A stretch of 64,000 nt of DNA from Blastococcus atacamensis (GCF_002938425.1 NZ_POQU01000010.1:1-64000), one strand, 5' to 3'. Positions 31,028 through 40,740 are shown, numbered from the stretch's first letter. A program made the numbers and translations. Notes: generated by a model from the sequence alone, not told the origin.

Positions 31028-31612
31028 ATGGACCAGCTGCCGCCGTACACCGCCGTCGTGCTGGCCGGAGGCCGGGCGGAGCGGCTGGGTGGGGCGGACA
31101 AGCCCCAGCTCCAGGTCGGGGGCCGCACGATGCTCGATGCGGTGCTCGACGCCGTGGCCGACGCCCGCGCGTGGGTCGTGGTCGGGCCACCGCAGCCCGT
31201 GCCGCCCGGCGTCGTCGTGGTGCGGGAGGAACCCCCCGCAGGCGGTCCGGTGGCGGCGCTGCGCGCCGGGCTGCGGGAGGTGCGCACCGACGTGGTCGCC
31301 GTGCTGGCCGGAGATCTCCCCTTCCTGACCGGTGAGGTGGTCGCCGACCTGCGCCGGCAGCTCCGGGGCGACGGCGCCCTGGTCGTCGACGACGACGGAC
31401 GGGACCAGCTGCTCCTCGGCGTGTGGCGCACCGAGCCGCTGCGCGCCGCCGTCGCCGACGGGCCGCCCGCCCTGCATCGCGCCCTGCGGGGGCTGGACGT
31501 CGACCGCCACCGGCCCCGCGTCCGGGCCGGGGCACCCGCCCCCTGGGTGGACTGCGACACACCCGAGGAACTGGCGCGCGCCCGCGCGGTAGCCGCGCGC
31601 CTCCCCGGGTAG
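31028..31612 (+). CDS. mobA: Molybdenum cofactor guanylyltransferase MobA
   Basis: Adds GMP to the Mo cofactor. 194 residues. The nucleotide-binding signature is VVLAGGRAERLGGADKPQL near residues 10-28, then PPAGGPVAALRAGL and VLAGDLPFL (metal Asp). APWVDCDTPEELARA near the end matches the family's DIDTPEDL motif. Divergent from fdhD, which fits with a bis-MGD enzyme such as formate dehydrogenase. Confidence 0.92.
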   Translation: MDQLPPYTAVVLAGGRAERLGGADKPQLQVGGRTMLDAVLDAVADARAWVVVGPPQPVPPGVVVVREEPPAGGPVAALRAGLREVRTDVVAVLAGDLPFLTGEVVADLRRQLRGDGALVVDDDGRDQLLLGVWRTEPLRAAVADGPPALHRALRGLDVDRHRPRVRAGAPAPWVDCDTPEELARARAVAARLPG

Positions 31613-31621
31613 GGCGGGGCC

Positions 31622-32287
31622 ATGCACATCGTCATCGCCGGGGCCCACGGCCAGATCGCCCGCCGGCTCGGCCGCCTCCTGTCCGCCCGCGGCGACGCCG
31701 TCACCGGCCTCGTCCGCAGCCCTGACCACCGGGCCGACCTGAAGGACGACGGGGTGACGCCGGTGGTGCTCGACCTCGAGTCGGCCGCCGTCGAGGAGGT
31801 CGCCGAGGCGCTCTCCGGGGCCGACGCCGTGGTGTTCGCCGCCGGCGCCGGCCCGGGCAGCGGCGTCGCCCGCAAGGAGACCGTGGACCGGGGCGCCGCG
31901 GTCCTGCTGGCCGACGCCGCCGAGCGCGCGGGGGTGCGCCGCTACGTCCTCGTCTCGTCGATGGGCGTGGACCTGGTCGCCGACGGAGCACAGCCCGAGG
32001 GCGTCGACGAGGTGTTCACCGCCTATCTGCGGGCCAAGCTGGGCGCCGAGCAGGACCTGCTGGCGCGCGAGCGCCTGGCCGTCAGCGTCGTCCGGCCCGG
32101 CGGGCTCACCGACGACGCCGGGACCGGTCGGGTGACGCTCGCCCGGCACGCCGACCGCGGGAGCATCCCCCGCGATGACGTGGCCGCCGTCCTGCTCGCC
32201 CTCCTGGACGCCGGACGGGACGGCGCGGTCGTCGAGCTCGTCTCCGGGGACACCCCCATCCCCGACGCCGTCGCCGCCCTGCCGTGA
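31622..32287 (+). CDS. NAD(P)-binding SDR/NmrA-like protein
   Basis: 221 residues of the atypical short-chain dehydrogenase group. MHIVIAGAHGQIARRLGRLL is the Rossmann dinucleotide-binding start (GxxGxxA). VVFAAGAGPGSG and RYVLVSSMGVDL follow. A YLRAK segment fills the place of the YxxxK active site, and VVRPGGLTDD is typical of the NmrA/HSCARG-type family. The substrate is unknown. It follows mobA by 9 bases, so it may be co-transcribed. It converges on truA. Confidence 0.82.
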   Translation: MHIVIAGAHGQIARRLGRLLSARGDAVTGLVRSPDHRADLKDDGVTPVVLDLESAAVEEVAEALSGADAVVFAAGAGPGSGVARKETVDRGAAVLLADAAERAGVRRYVLVSSMGVDLVADGAQPEGVDEVFTAYLRAKLGAEQDLLARERLAVSVVRPGGLTDDAGTGRVTLARHADRGSIPRDDVAAVLLALLDAGRDGAVVELVSGDTPIPDAVAALP

Positions 32288-32297
32288 CACGCCGGGC

Positions 32298-33110
32298 TCA
32301 GCCGCCGCGGCGGGCCCGCGTGACCTGGGTGCGCGCTCCGAGCTCGGCGTCGGGCGGGTAGTCGACCGCGACGAGCGCCAGCCCGTGCGCGGGTGCCACC
32401 GGCACCTCGCTGGCCCGCTCCGCGCGGCTGAGCAGGGCGGCCGGCCAGTCCACCGGGCGGCGTCCCTCCCCGACGGCGATCAGCCCGCCGACGAGGCTGC
32501 GGACCATGGAGTGGCAGAAGGCGTCGGCCGAGGCGTCGACGCGCACGATCTCGCTGCCGTCGTCCTCCCGCTGCCGGGCGACGGTGAGCCGGAGCAGGGT
32601 CCGCACGGTCGTCGCGCCCTCCCTGCGCTTGCAATAGGCGGCGAAGTCGTTCTCGCCCAGCAGCAGCCCCGCGGCGAGGTCCATGGCGGCGGCGTCGAGG
32701 CGCCGGGGCCAGGCCACGGTGTCCGACCGGCGCAGGGGTGGCGGCCCGGCCGGATCGTCGGTCAACCGGTAGACGTAGTGCCGCGCCAGTGCGCTGAAGC
32801 GGGCGTCGAAGTCGGGGTGCGCCTCGACGACCGACCGGACGGCGACGTCGGAGGGCAGCACGCCCCGCAACCGTCGAACCAGCTTCGCCTGCTGCTGCTC
32901 CCAGAGCTCGACCGGGACGTCGCAGTGCACCACCTGGCCCGTGGCGTGCACCCCCGCGTCGGTCCGGCCGGCGACGGTGAGGTCGACGGGCCGGCGCAGG
33001 ACGGTGGCGAGGGCCTGCTCCAGTTCGGCCTGGACGGTGCGGAGGGCGGGCTGGCGGGCCCAGCCGTGGAACGCCGTCCCGTCGTACTGGACGTCCAGAC
33101 GAAGACGGAC
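32298..33110 (-). CDS. truA: tRNA pseudouridine(38-40) synthase TruA, no canonical start
   Basis: Isomerises U38-U40 in tRNA anticodon arms. Family sequence runs [20 protein letters not shown], then [17 protein letters not shown] with catalytic Asp51 (numbered from the Val), and [16 protein letters not shown]. The expected GTG/ATG for the first Val is GTC (33108-33110). In this frame there is no ATG, GTG or TTG between the upstream stop and His-Ala-Thr well inside the protein. Possible starts are CTG at 33098, a CTG further upstream (CTGACCAGT), or a one-base error in the hairpin 33106-33145 that hides an ATG at 33127. The coding end is certain, the start is not. Confidence 0.85.
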   Translation of the reverse strand, partial: VRLRLDVQYDGTAFHGWARQPALRTVQAELEQALATVLRRPVDLTVAGRTDAGVHATGQVVHCDVPVELWEQQQAKLVRRLRGVLPSDVAVRSVVEAHPDFDARFSALARHYVYRLTDDPAGPPPLRRSDTVAWPRRLDAAAMDLAAGLLLGENDFAAYCKRREGATTVRTLLRLTVARQREDDGSEIVRVDASADAFCHSMVRSLVGGLIAVGEGRRPVDWPAALLSRAERASEVPVAPAHGLALVAVDYPPDAELGARTQVTRARRGG

Positions 33111-33145
33111 GAGCCCGCCACCGACATCGGTGGCGGGCTCGTCCG
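33106..33145 (-). terminator. Hairpin after the rpoA-rplQ operon, overlapping the truA start
   Basis: cggacgagcccgccaccga (33106-33124) and its exact complement (33127-33145) make a perfect 19-base stem with a 2-base loop. On the RNA it lies 44 bases after the acidic ORF and runs into the first codons of truA, so it may both end the ribosomal transcript and restrict truA translation. Confidence 0.8.
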
Positions 33146-33189
33146 GATGCTGCTGACTGGTCAGCGACGCGTCGCGATCGGGAGGCGCG

Positions 33190-33573
33190 TCAGCGCGGGT
33201 CGGGAGCCGACTCGCCGCCGGGAGCGTTCAGGCCGGCCGTGGCGGCGTCACCCATCTCGGCGGCGTTGACCTCGGCGGCGACGGCGTCAGCCACCTCGGG
33301 CGAGAGCGTCGGGTCGTCGACGACCGCGGTGTTGTGCGCGGTCGGCTGACGGGTGACGTCGCCGTCGTCCTGGCGCTCACCGTCGGGGTTGAAGACGTCG
33401 GCGACGACCTCCTGCGCCTCGTCGCTCACGCTGCCGTCGACCACGGCCGGGGAGGTGTCCCCACCCGGGCCTGTCGTCTCGCCCTCGAAGGTCGCGCCCT
33501 CGTCGCCGCCACCGGCGGAGACGCCGGCAGCGCCGGCGCCCGCGCCCGGGGTCTCCTGGGGCTGGCTGCTCAT
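33190..33573 (-). CDS. Acidic, low-complexity hypothetical protein coupled to rplQ
   Basis: 127 residues, function unknown. It is rich in Ala, Gly, Asp, Glu, Thr and Pro, with almost no hydrophobic core and no Cys, so it is probably disordered. A short more ordered stretch is [18 protein letters not shown]. The ATG overlaps the rplQ stop by 4 bases (ATGA), so it is translated with L17 at the end of the ribosomal operon. Codon use looks like that of a real gene (third-base GC) and the frame is closed by a clean stop before the terminator. A spurious ORF cannot be excluded. Confidence 0.6.
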   Translation of the reverse strand: MSSQPQETPGAGAGAAGVSAGGGDEGATFEGETTGPGGDTSPAVVDGSVSDEAQEVVADVFNPDGERQDDGDVTRQPTAHNTAVVDDPTLSPEVADAVAAEVNAAEMGDAATAGLNAPGGESAPDPR

Positions 33574-34172
33574 CGCGCGTCCGTGCCCTCGGCGTCGGTC
33601 GGCTCCGCGTCGGCGGCAGCCTCGTCGGCGGCCTCCTCGGCGACCTCGTCCGCGGCGGCGTCCTCGACAGCGGTGTCCTCGGCAGCGGTGGTGTCGTCCG
33701 CGGCCTCGACGGCGTCGGCGGTGACCTCACCCGCGGCAGCCGACGAGCCGGCACCGGAGGCGAACTTGGTGCCGCGGGCGCGCTCGGCCTCGCCGACGGC
33801 CTGCTGGCCGACGGTCAGCGCCTCGACGAGCTCGATGACCGCCATGGGCGCGTTGTCGCCCTTGCGGGGGCCCACCTTGGTAATGCGGGTGTAGCCGCCA
33901 GGACGGTTCTCGAAGCGAGGACCGATCTCGGCGAAGAGGGTGTGGACGACGTCCTTGTCACGGATGGTGGTCATCACCTGACGGCGGGCGTGCAGGTCGC
34001 CGCGCTTGGCGAAGGTGACCAGCTTCTCGGCCAGCGGACGGAGCCGCTTCGCCTTCGCCTCGGTCGTGGTGATGCGGCCGTGCTCGAACAGCGAGGTGGC
34101 CAGGTTGGCCAGCATCAGCCGCTCGTGCGCCGGGCCGCCGCCGAGACGGGGTCCCTTGGTGGGGGTGGGCAT
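33570..34172 (-). CDS. rplQ: 50S ribosomal protein L17 (bL17) with acidic tail
   Basis: 200 residues. The core, about 1-120 ([50 protein letters not shown]), is L17, near the exit tunnel. The remaining 80 residues are an Ala/Asp/Glu tail not found in short L17s; such tails do occur in some actinobacteria. Last recognised gene of the infA-rpmJ-rpsM-rpsK-rpsD-rpoA-rplQ operon. Confidence 0.96.
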   Translation of the reverse strand: MPTPTKGPRLGGGPAHERLMLANLATSLFEHGRITTTEAKAKRLRPLAEKLVTFAKRGDLHARRQVMTTIRDKDVVHTLFAEIGPRFENRPGGYTRITKVGPRKGDNAPMAVIELVEALTVGQQAVGEAERARGTKFASGAGSSAAAGEVTADAVEAADDTTAAEDTAVEDAAADEVAEEAADEAAADAEPTDAEGTDAR

Positions 34173-34322
34173 GTCGGTCCTTCCTCAGGCGGCCGGGCGG
34201 TGCATGCGCGGCTGCGTCCGTGGTGCTGCTGTCGTCCGTACTGCGGTGGTGCTCGCGTTCAGTGTGGCTGCCCGGGGGGCGGTGCCGGACGGCGGGTGCA
34301 CCCCGCCGTCCGGCACTCGGCC

Positions 34323-35399
34323 TCAGAGCTGCTCGGTCTCCTGGTAGGAGGTCTCGTCGTACTGGGCCTGGTCGTAGCCCGCGGCGTACTCGCCGGTGCC
34401 CTGGTAGGCGTCGGTCTCGTAGCCCTCGTCGTAGCTCTCCACCGAGGTGGGGATGAACCCGGGCGGGCTGTCCTTGAGCGCGAGGCCCATGGCCGCCAGC
34501 TTCATCTTGACCTCGTCGATCGACTTGGCCCCGAAGTTCCGGATGTCGAGCAGGTCGGCCTCCGAACGGGTGACGAGCTCACCGACGGTGTGCACGCCCT
34601 CGCGCTTGAGGCAGTTGTAGGACCGGACGGTGAGGTCCATGTCCTCGATCGGCATCGAGAAGTTCGCGATGTCGGCGGCCTCGGCCGGGCTGGGCCCGAC
34701 CTCGATGCCCTCGGCGTCGACGTTCAGCTCGCGGAGCAGACCGAACAGCTCGACCAGCGTGGAGCCGGCGGACGCGATGGCGTCGCGCGGGGCGATCGAC
34801 GGCTTGGTCTCGACGTCGACCACGAGGCGGTCGAAGTCGGTGCGCTGCTCGACACGGGTGGCCTCGACGGCGTAGGTGACCTTGAGGACCGGCGAGTAGA
34901 TCGAGTCGACCGGGATGCGGCCGATCTCCTGGCCGGGCTGCTTGTTCTGCGGAGCCGGCACGTATCCGCGCCCCCGCTCGACGACCAACTCGATCTCGAG
35001 ACGGCCCTTGCCGTTGAGGGTGGCGATGTGCAGGTCCGGGTTGTGCACCTCGACGCCGGCCGGCGGAGCGATGTCCGCGGCGGTGACCTCACCCGGGCCC
35101 TGCTTGCGCAGGTACATCGTCACCGGCTCGTCGGAGTCGGAGCTGACGACGAGACCCTTGAGGTTCAGGATGATCTCGGTGACGTCCTCCTTGACGCCCG
35201 GCACGGTGGTGAACTCGTGCAGGGTGCCCTCGATGCGGATGCTGGTGACAGCCGCGCCGGGGATGGACGAGAGCAGCGTGCGCCGCAGGGAGTTGCCGAG
35301 GGTGTAGCCGAAACCCGGCTCGAGCGGCTCGATGACGAACCGCGAGCGCTGCTCCGAGATGATCTCCTCGGTCAGAGTGGGGCGCTGTGCGATGAGCAT
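34323..35399 (-). CDS. rpoA: DNA-directed RNA polymerase subunit alpha
   Basis: 358 residues. The N-terminal dimerisation domain (about 1-235; [20 protein letters not shown]) and C-terminal domain (about 255-320; [17 protein letters not shown], then [16 protein letters not shown]) are complete. The extra acidic tail [19 protein letters not shown] is unusual in length but seen in actinobacteria. The ATG at 35399 has AAGGAGAACC directly upstream, which rules out a longer start. Confidence 0.97.
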   Translation of the reverse strand: MLIAQRPTLTEEIISEQRSRFVIEPLEPGFGYTLGNSLRRTLLSSIPGAAVTSIRIEGTLHEFTTVPGVKEDVTEIILNLKGLVVSSDSDEPVTMYLRKQGPGEVTAADIAPPAGVEVHNPDLHIATLNGKGRLEIELVVERGRGYVPAPQNKQPGQEIGRIPVDSIYSPVLKVTYAVEATRVEQRTDFDRLVVDVETKPSIAPRDAIASAGSTLVELFGLLRELNVDAEGIEVGPSPAEAADIANFSMPIEDMDLTVRSYNCLKREGVHTVGELVTRSEADLLDIRNFGAKSIDEVKMKLAAMGLALKDSPPGFIPTSVESYDEGYETDAYQGTGEYAAGYDQAQYDETSYQETEQL

Positions 35400-35457
35400 G
35401 TGGTTCTCCTTCAGGTCCTCCGGCACCCGCCATATGACGCCGTGAGGGAGTGGTGCC

Positions 35458-35489
35458 GGCGGGGCGGGCATCTGTCCGCCCGCCCCGCC
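35458..35489 (-). terminator. Hairpin between rpsD and rpoA
   Basis: ggcggggcgggc (35458-35469) pairs perfectly with gcccgccccgcc (35478-35489), loop of 8. It lies inside the operon and could dampen rpoA expression or mark processing. Confidence 0.55.
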
Positions 35490-35494
35490 TCGAT

Positions 35495-35540
35495 CCCCCT
35501 GCAGGGTCCCACCGCGACCGTGCGAGTGGGGGGCAGGGGT
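35495..35540 (-). terminator. Second hairpin behind rpsD, related to the CTGGAACGG family
   Basis: Arms cccctgc (35496-35502) and gcagggg (35533-35539). It shares the segment GGGACCCTGCAG with the rpsN terminator on the minus strand. Near the rpsD stop at 35548. Confidence 0.5.
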
Positions 35541-35547
35541 ACTTCTG

Positions 35548-36174
35548 CTACTTGGAGTAGAGCTCCACGATCAGCTGCTCCTGGACCGGGGTGTCGATCA
35601 CCTGGCGGGCCGGAATGCTGTGCACGAGCACGCGCAGCTGGCTGCTGATGACCTCCAGCCACGGCGGGACCGGGCGCTCGCCGGCGCGGGCCTGGGCGAT
35701 CTCGAACGGCAGCATCGTGCGCGACTTCTCGGCCACCTCGATGATGTCGTTCTCGCTCACGCGGTACGACGGGATGTCGACCTTGCGGCCGTTCACCCGG
35801 ATGTGACCGTGGCGCACCAGCTGGCGGGCCATGTCCCGGGACTCGGCGAAGCCGGCCCGGTAGACCACGTTGTCCAGCCGCGACTCGAGGATCTGCAGGA
35901 GGACCTCACCGGTCTTGCCGGTCTTGCGGTTGGCCTCTTCGTAGTAGCCGCGGAACTGCTTCTCCAGCACGCCGTAGATGCGGCGGGCCTTCTGCTTCTC
36001 ACGCAGCTGCAGCAGGTACTCGCTGTCCTTGCTGCGGCCACGGCCATGCTCGCCCGGCGGGTAGGGCCGGATCTCGATCGGGCACTTCGCGGACTCGCAC
36101 TTGCTGCCCTTGAGGAACAGCTTCATCTTCTCCCGCCGGCACATGCGGCAGTCGGCTCCGGTGTAACGGGCCAC
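35548..36174 (-). CDS. rpsD: 30S ribosomal protein S4 (uS4), zinc-binding type
   Basis: 208 residues, a primary 16S rRNA binder that also helps set decoding accuracy. Cys9, Cys12, Cys26 and Cys31 form a zinc finger, so this is the C-plus paralogue. The S4 RNA-binding domain is at about 95-160 ([32 protein letters not shown]). GTG start. Confidence 0.97.
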   Translation of the reverse strand: MARYTGADCRMCRREKMKLFLKGSKCESAKCPIEIRPYPPGEHGRGRSKDSEYLLQLREKQKARRIYGVLEKQFRGYYEEANRKTGKTGEVLLQILESRLDNVVYRAGFAESRDMARQLVRHGHIRVNGRKVDIPSYRVSENDIIEVAEKSRTMLPFEIAQARAGERPVPPWLEVISSQLRVLVHSIPARQVIDTPVQEQLIVELYSK

Positions 36175-36208
36175 GTCTATCTACCTCGTTCGTCTCGTAT
36201 GTGGCCGG

Positions 36209-36616
36209 TCAGACCCGGCGGCGCTTCTTGGGGCGGCAGCCGTTGTGCGGCTGCGGGGTGACGTCCTGGATCTGCCCGACCTCGAGGCCGGTGGCCTGGA
36301 GGGAGCGGATGGCGGTCTCGCGGCCGGAGCCGGGACCCTTCACGAAGACGTCCACCTTGCGCATGCCGTGCTCCTGCGCCTTGCGGGCCGCGTTCTCGGC
36401 GGCCATCTGCGCGGCGAAGGGAGTCGACTTGCGGGAGCCCTTGAAGCCGACGTGACCGGCCGAGGCCCAGCTGATCACGTTGCCGTTGGGGTCCGTGATC
36501 GAGACGATCGTGTTGTTGAACGTGCTCTTGATGTGCGCAGCACCGTGAGCGACGTTCTTCTTCTCCTTGCGGCGGACCTTCTTGGCACCAGCCGCGGTGC
36601 GAGCCCTGGGAGGCAT
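36209..36616 (-). CDS. rpsK: 30S ribosomal protein S11 (uS11)
   Basis: 135 residues, 30S platform near the Shine-Dalgarno helix. [40 protein letters not shown] and [15 protein letters not shown] are conserved. The N-terminal basic extension [16 protein letters not shown] is usual in actinobacteria. It lies between rpsM and rpsD in the alpha operon. Confidence 0.97.
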   Translation of the reverse strand: MPPRARTAAGAKKVRRKEKKNVAHGAAHIKSTFNNTIVSITDPNGNVISWASAGHVGFKGSRKSTPFAAQMAAENAARKAQEHGMRKVDVFVKGPGSGRETAIRSLQATGLEVGQIQDVTPQPHNGCRPKKRRRV

Positions 36617-36729
36617 GTCTCTCCGAGTCCTTGATCTTTCAGTGGCCTGATGTGGTGAGCGCGAGCTCGAGACGCGGTGTCGCTCCCGCCCTCACGGGTA
36701 GCTGCGACGGCACGCCGGACGTGCTCGGA

Positions 36730-37104
36730 TCAGCGAGCCTTCTTCTTGCCCGCGATGGTCTTGCGCGGGCCCTTGCTCGAGCGCGCGTTGGTCTTGGTGC
36801 GCTGACCGTGCACCGGGAGACCACGGCGGTGCCGCAGACCCTGGTAGCAACCGATCTCCACCTTGCGACGGATGTCGGCGGCCACCTCACGGCGGAGGTC
36901 ACCCTCGACGCGGAAGTGCTCGTCGATGTAGTCGCGGAGCTTCAGCAGGTCCTCGTCGCCGAGGTCCTTGGCGCGCAGGTCCGGGCTCACGCCCGTAGCG
37001 GCCAGCACCTCCTTCGCGTGGTGCTTGCCGATGCCATAGATGTAGGTGAGCGCAATCTCCATCCGCTTCTCGCGGGGCAGGTCGACGCCAGCCAGTCGTG
37101 CCAT
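36730..37104 (-). CDS. rpsM: 30S ribosomal protein S13 (uS13)
   Basis: 124 residues, 30S head, in contact with L5 and P-site tRNA. It starts [20 protein letters not shown], and [19 protein letters not shown] and the basic tail [13 protein letters not shown] are typical. The start follows the rpmJ stop by 14 bases. Confidence 0.97.
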   Translation of the reverse strand: MARLAGVDLPREKRMEIALTYIYGIGKHHAKEVLAATGVSPDLRAKDLGDEDLLKLRDYIDEHFRVEGDLRREVAADIRRKVEIGCYQGLRHRRGLPVHGQRTKTNARSSKGPRKTIAGKKKAR

Positions 37105-37118
37105 GTTCAGGTACTCCC

Positions 37119-37232
37119 TCAGCCCTGGCGCTGCTTGTGCCGGGCGTTGTCGCAGATGACCATGACCCGGCCGTGCCGGCGGATCACCTTGCACTTGTCG
37201 CAGATCTTCTTCACCGACGGCTGAACCTTCAC
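37119..37232 (-). CDS. rpmJ: 50S ribosomal protein L36 (bL36), zinc-binding
   Basis: 37 residues, the smallest 50S protein. It reads [19 protein letters not shown], then a stretch ending RHKQRQG. Cys11, Cys14, Cys27 and His32 are the zinc ligands, so it is the C-plus form. Starts with GTG, after GAGGGG, between infA and rpsM. Confidence 0.96.
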   Translation of the reverse strand: MKVQPSVKKICDKCKVIRRHGRVMVICDNARHKQRQG

Positions 37233-37298
37233 CGGTGCCGCCCCTCATTCCTCAGATCGATGTGGCCGGGCTCGCGCAGGTCGTGCGGGCGCCGGCGG

Positions 37299-37520
37299 TC
37301 ACTTGTAGCGGTAGACGATGCGACCGCGCGTCAGGTCGTAGGGCGAGAGCTCCACGACCACGCGGTCCTCGGGCAGGATGCGGATGTAGTGCTGACGCAT
37401 CTTGCCGCTGATGTGGGCGAGCACCCGGTGCCCGTTCTGCAGCTCGACCCGGAACATCGCATTGGGCAGCGGCTCGACGACGCGACCCTCGACCTCGATG
37501 GCCCCGTCCTTCTTCGCCAT
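37299..37520 (-). CDS. infA: Translation initiation factor IF-1
   Basis: 73 residues, an OB-fold factor that occupies the ribosomal A site during initiation. [39 protein letters not shown] and [18 protein letters not shown] are conserved throughout. First gene of the alpha operon; promoter predicted about 170 bases upstream. Confidence 0.97.
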   Translation of the reverse strand: MAKKDGAIEVEGRVVEPLPNAMFRVELQNGHRVLAHISGKMRQHYIRILPEDRVVVELSPYDLTRGRIVYRYK

Positions 37521-37691
37521 GCCTAAGACGCGCTCCTTGACTCGGTGGTACTGGATCCTCGTGTGCCCGCGCCGGAACCCGGCGGGAGGCACGAGGAGAT
37601 TGCAGAACAGGTGGTGCCGGCGCTCTCGCAGAGGGCGTCTCGGGTCATGCGGCCACAGCACGACTACGAGACGGCGCTAGCGCCATCGAAG

Positions 37692-37721
37692 ATCGTACCC
37701 CGACGTCTCGCCCGTCACCAA
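37692..37721 (-). promoter_or_regulatory. Putative promoter of the infA-rplQ operon
   Basis: On the minus strand TTGGTG (37716-37721), 18 bases, TACGAT (37692-37697). The rest of the gap 37521-37761 shows no gene, so a leader of about 165 bases precedes infA. Confidence 0.45.
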
Positions 37722-37761
37722 CCCGCCCTGGGAGTGACGGTGCTGACCCCCAGGTGACGGG

Positions 37762-37846
37762 CTGGAACGGCCCCGGCGAGCTGCTGGAACGGCCCCGTCG
37801 CAGGGACCCGGACGAGCGCAGCGAGTCGCGGGGGGCGACGGGGTCC
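37762..37846 (-). terminator. map terminator, CTGGAACGG family (double flank)
   Basis: Arms ggccccgtcgc (37791-37801) and gcgacggggtcc (37835-37846) form the hairpin 2 bases after the map stop. The flank ctggaacggcccc occurs twice, at 37762-37774 and 37784-37796. Confidence 0.7.
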
Positions 37847-37848
37847 TT

Positions 37849-38706
37849 CTAGGTGCGGGGGGTGACGCCGAACGGCGCGAGGCCCGCCACGCCGCCGTCC
37901 TCCGCCGTCAGGACCCAGGGGCCCTCCGGGGTGATGGCGACGCTGTGCTCGAAATGGGCGGCCCGGGAACCGTCCTTGGTCACGACGGTCCAGCCGTCGT
38001 CGAGCTCTTCCGTGGACGGATCCCCCACGGTGACCATCGGCTCGATGGCGAGGGCCAGACCCGGCACGAGCTTGGGACCCCGCCCCGGCCGCCCGTAGTT
38101 CAGCACGTGCGGGTCTTGGTGCATCTCGGTGCCGATGCCGTGACCGCCGTACTGGTCGACGATCCCGTAGTCGTGCTCGTGCGAGCGGATCGACTCCTCG
38201 ACGGCATGGCTGATGTCGGTCAGCCGGCCGCCGGCCACGGCACGGGCCAGACCCGCCCACATGGAGCGTTCCGTCACCTCGAGGAGGGCGGCGTCCTCGG
38301 CAGAGGGCTCGCCCACCGTCACTGTGATCGCCGAATCGCTGTGCCAGCCGGCGAGGATGGCGCCGCAGTCGATCGAGATGTTGTCCCCGGCGGCCAGGCG
38401 CCGATCCGGGTTCGGGATGCCGTGCACGATCTCGTCGTTGATGGACGTGCAGATCGTGCCCGTGAACCCGTGGTAGCCCAGGAAGTTCGGCACACCACCG
38501 TGGGACCGGATGTAGTCCTCGGCGACCGCGTCCAGCTCACCGGTGCTGACCCCTGGGGCGACCGCGGCCTTGACCGCCTTCAGCGCACCGGCGGTGATCA
38601 GCCCGGATGCCCGCATGAGCTCGATCTCGTGCGCTGTCTTGATCTGGATCATGCGTCCACTCCACTTCGCCAGCAGCGGGAGGCGACCGAGGATGCCCGT
38701 CGTCAT
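37849..38706 (-). CDS. map: Methionine aminopeptidase, type I
   Basis: Removes the initiator Met from new proteins. With the ATG at 38706 the protein has 285 residues; an ATG at 38652 (MIQIKTAHEIELM) gives 267 and has GGAG 7 bases upstream. Metal ligands are Asp and His in SIDCGAILAGWHSDSAITV, His in GGHGIGTEMHQDP, Glu in AIEPMV and Glu in HFEHSVAI. It follows adk by 38 bases; secY-adk-map is the classical order. Confidence 0.95.
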   Translation of the reverse strand: MTTGILGRLPLLAKWSGRMIQIKTAHEIELMRASGLITAGALKAVKAAVAPGVSTGELDAVAEDYIRSHGGVPNFLGYHGFTGTICTSINDEIVHGIPNPDRRLAAGDNISIDCGAILAGWHSDSAITVTVGEPSAEDAALLEVTERSMWAGLARAVAGGRLTDISHAVEESIRSHEHDYGIVDQYGGHGIGTEMHQDPHVLNYGRPGRGPKLVPGLALAIEPMVTVGDPSTEELDDGWTVVTKDGSRAAHFEHSVAITPEGPWVLTAEDGGVAGLAPFGVTPRT

Positions 38707-38744
38707 CTGCCGCGCTGCTCCTTCACACCAGCCGGGGCGACGGC

Positions 38745-39359
38745 TCAGACGGCCGCCGGCTGACCGGCCTCGCCGTTCCCGTCGACGCCCAGCGCACGCA
38801 GGGCCCGGCTCGTGACCTCTTCGATCTCGCCGATCGCGTCGATGCGCGCCAGCAGGCCCTCGCCCTCGTAGAACCCCGCCACGGGCGCGGTCTGTTCCCG
38901 ATAGACGTGCAGCCGGTGCCGGACGGTCTCGGGCTTGTCGTCGTCGCGCTGGACCTCTTTGCCGTCGACGATCATGCGGCGGCCGGACAGCCGCCGGACC
39001 AGCTCGTCCTCGTCGACGACGAGCTCGAGCACGCGATCGAGCTCCTGACCCAGGTCGGTCAGGGAGTCCCGGAGCTGCTCCGCCTGCGGGATGCTGCGCG
39101 GGAATCCGTCGAGCAGGAAGCCGGACTCGGCGTCGGCCTCGGCCAACCGGTCCTTCACCATCGCGACGGTGATCTCGTCGGGAACGAGGTTCCCGGCGTC
39201 CAAGTAGGTCTTGACCTGCTTGCCGAGGTCGGTCTGCCCGCTCACGTTCGCCCGGAAGATGTCGCCGGTCGAGATCGCGGGGACACCGAGCTTGCCGGCG
39301 ATGATCTGCGCCTGGGTTCCCTTGCCCGCTCCGGGAGGGCCCAGGAGGACGATGCGCAC
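38745..39359 (-). CDS. adk: Adenylate kinase
   Basis: Balances ATP, ADP and AMP. 204 residues. P-loop [11 protein letters not shown] near the N terminus, AMP-binding [10 protein letters not shown] and [16 protein letters not shown]. The lid between [11 protein letters not shown] and DDDKPETV is short and lacks zinc-binding Cys, the short actinobacterial form. The GTG overlaps the secY stop by one base (TAGTG). Confidence 0.96.
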   Translation of the reverse strand: MRIVLLGPPGAGKGTQAQIIAGKLGVPAISTGDIFRANVSGQTDLGKQVKTYLDAGNLVPDEITVAMVKDRLAEADAESGFLLDGFPRSIPQAEQLRDSLTDLGQELDRVLELVVDEDELVRRLSGRRMIVDGKEVQRDDDKPETVRHRLHVYREQTAPVAGFYEGEGLLARIDAIGEIEEVTSRALRALGVDGNGEAGQPAAV

Positions 39360-40669
39360 TACTTCAGGAACCCTTCGTAGTTCCGCTGGTTGAGTTGCGT
39401 CTCGATCTGCTTCACCGTCTCCAACCCCACTCCGACCATGATCAGGACCGCGGTGCCACCGAACGGGAAGTTCTGGTTCTGCCCCGGCTGCGTGAGCGAC
39501 AGGAACAGGTTGGGCAGCACGGCGACCAGCCCCAGGTAGATCGACCCCGGGAGGGTGATCCGGGACAGCACGTACTGCAGGTACTCGGCCGTGGGCCGGC
39601 CCGGACGGATACCGGGGATGAAGCCGCCGTAGCGCTTCATGTCGTCGGCCCGCTCCTCCGGGTTGAACGTGATCGACACGTAGAAATACGTGAAGAAGAC
39701 GATCAGCCCGAAGTACAGCGCCACGTGGACGGGGCTGCTCTGGTCGATGATGTAGTTCTCGAAGAACCGCCGCACCGCTCCGGTCTCGTTGCCCTGCAAC
39801 TGGGTGACCAGCTGGGGCAGGTAGAGCAGGGACGAGGCGAAGATGACCGGGATGACGCCGGCCTGGTTGACCTTCAGCGGCAGGTAGGTGGAGGTACCGC
39901 CGTACATGCGGCGCCCGACCATGCGCTTGGCGTACTGCACCGGGATGCGGCGCTGCGCCTGCTCGACGTAGACCACCGTGCCGATGATCAGGACCGCGAT
40001 GACGCAGACGACCGCGAAGACGATGCCGCCGCGGGACTGGAGGATCGCACCACCCTCGGCGGGGATGCGCGCCGCGATCGAGGTGAAGATCAGCACGGAC
40101 ATGCCGTTGCCGATCCCCTTCTCGGTCAGCAGCTCGCCGAGCCACATGATCAGGGCGGTGCCGGCAGTGAGGGCGATGACGAGGACCACCGTCGTCCACA
40201 CGGAGCTCGACGGGATGATCGACTCGCTGCAGTTGGGGAACAGCTGCCCGCTGCGCGCCAGCGCGATGATCCCGGTGCTCTGCAGGACCGCCAGGGCGAT
40301 CGTGAGATAGCGGGTGTACTGGGTCAGCTTGGCCTGACCCGACTGCCCTTCCTTCTTCAGCTGCTCGAACCGCGGGATCACGACCACCAGCAACTGCACG
40401 ATGATGCTGGCCGTGATGTACGGCATGATGCCCAGCGCGAAGACGGAGAGCTTCAGCAGCGCGCCACCGGAGAACAGGTTGACCAGGGAGTAGATGTCCC
40501 GCTGGTCCGAAGCCTGCGCCTGCTCCAGGCAGCTGTTGATGGCCTCCACCGAGACCCCGGGCCCGGGCACCTGGGCGCCCAGCCGGTAGACGGCGATGAT
40601 CGCCAGGGAGAACAGCAGCTTGCGCCGGAGGTCTGGCGTCCGGAACGCCGCAGCGAACGCCTGCAGCAC
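39359..40669 (-). CDS. secY: Protein translocase subunit SecY
   Basis: 436 residues, the channel of the general secretion system, with ten membrane helices. [18 protein letters not shown] and the plug after it, [20 protein letters not shown], and the late [19 protein letters not shown] loop that binds SecA are conserved. Starts with GTG. The rplO terminator lies upstream, so secY-adk-map probably has its own promoter in the 157-base gap 40670-40826. Confidence 0.96.
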   Translation of the reverse strand: MLQAFAAAFRTPDLRRKLLFSLAIIAVYRLGAQVPGPGVSVEAINSCLEQAQASDQRDIYSLVNLFSGGALLKLSVFALGIMPYITASIIVQLLVVVIPRFEQLKKEGQSGQAKLTQYTRYLTIALAVLQSTGIIALARSGQLFPNCSESIIPSSSVWTTVVLVIALTAGTALIMWLGELLTEKGIGNGMSVLIFTSIAARIPAEGGAILQSRGGIVFAVVCVIAVLIIGTVVYVEQAQRRIPVQYAKRMVGRRMYGGTSTYLPLKVNQAGVIPVIFASSLLYLPQLVTQLQGNETGAVRRFFENYIIDQSSPVHVALYFGLIVFFTYFYVSITFNPEERADDMKRYGGFIPGIRPGRPTAEYLQYVLSRITLPGSIYLGLVAVLPNLFLSLTQPGQNQNFPFGGTAVLIMVGVGLETVKQIETQLNQRNYEGFLK

Positions 40670-40740
40670 GTGCCCTCCCCTGATCGGTCGAGTGAGGTTA
40701 GCAATCGGCCCGCCCCGCGGTTGCGCGGGGCGGAGAAAGT

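Noticed and set aside
30155-32290. 711-codon minus-strand frame covering fdhD, mobA and the SDR gene
   Set aside because: Only the C-terminal 276 residues are FdhD; the rest is antisense to two clear plus-strand genes, so it is not a fusion.
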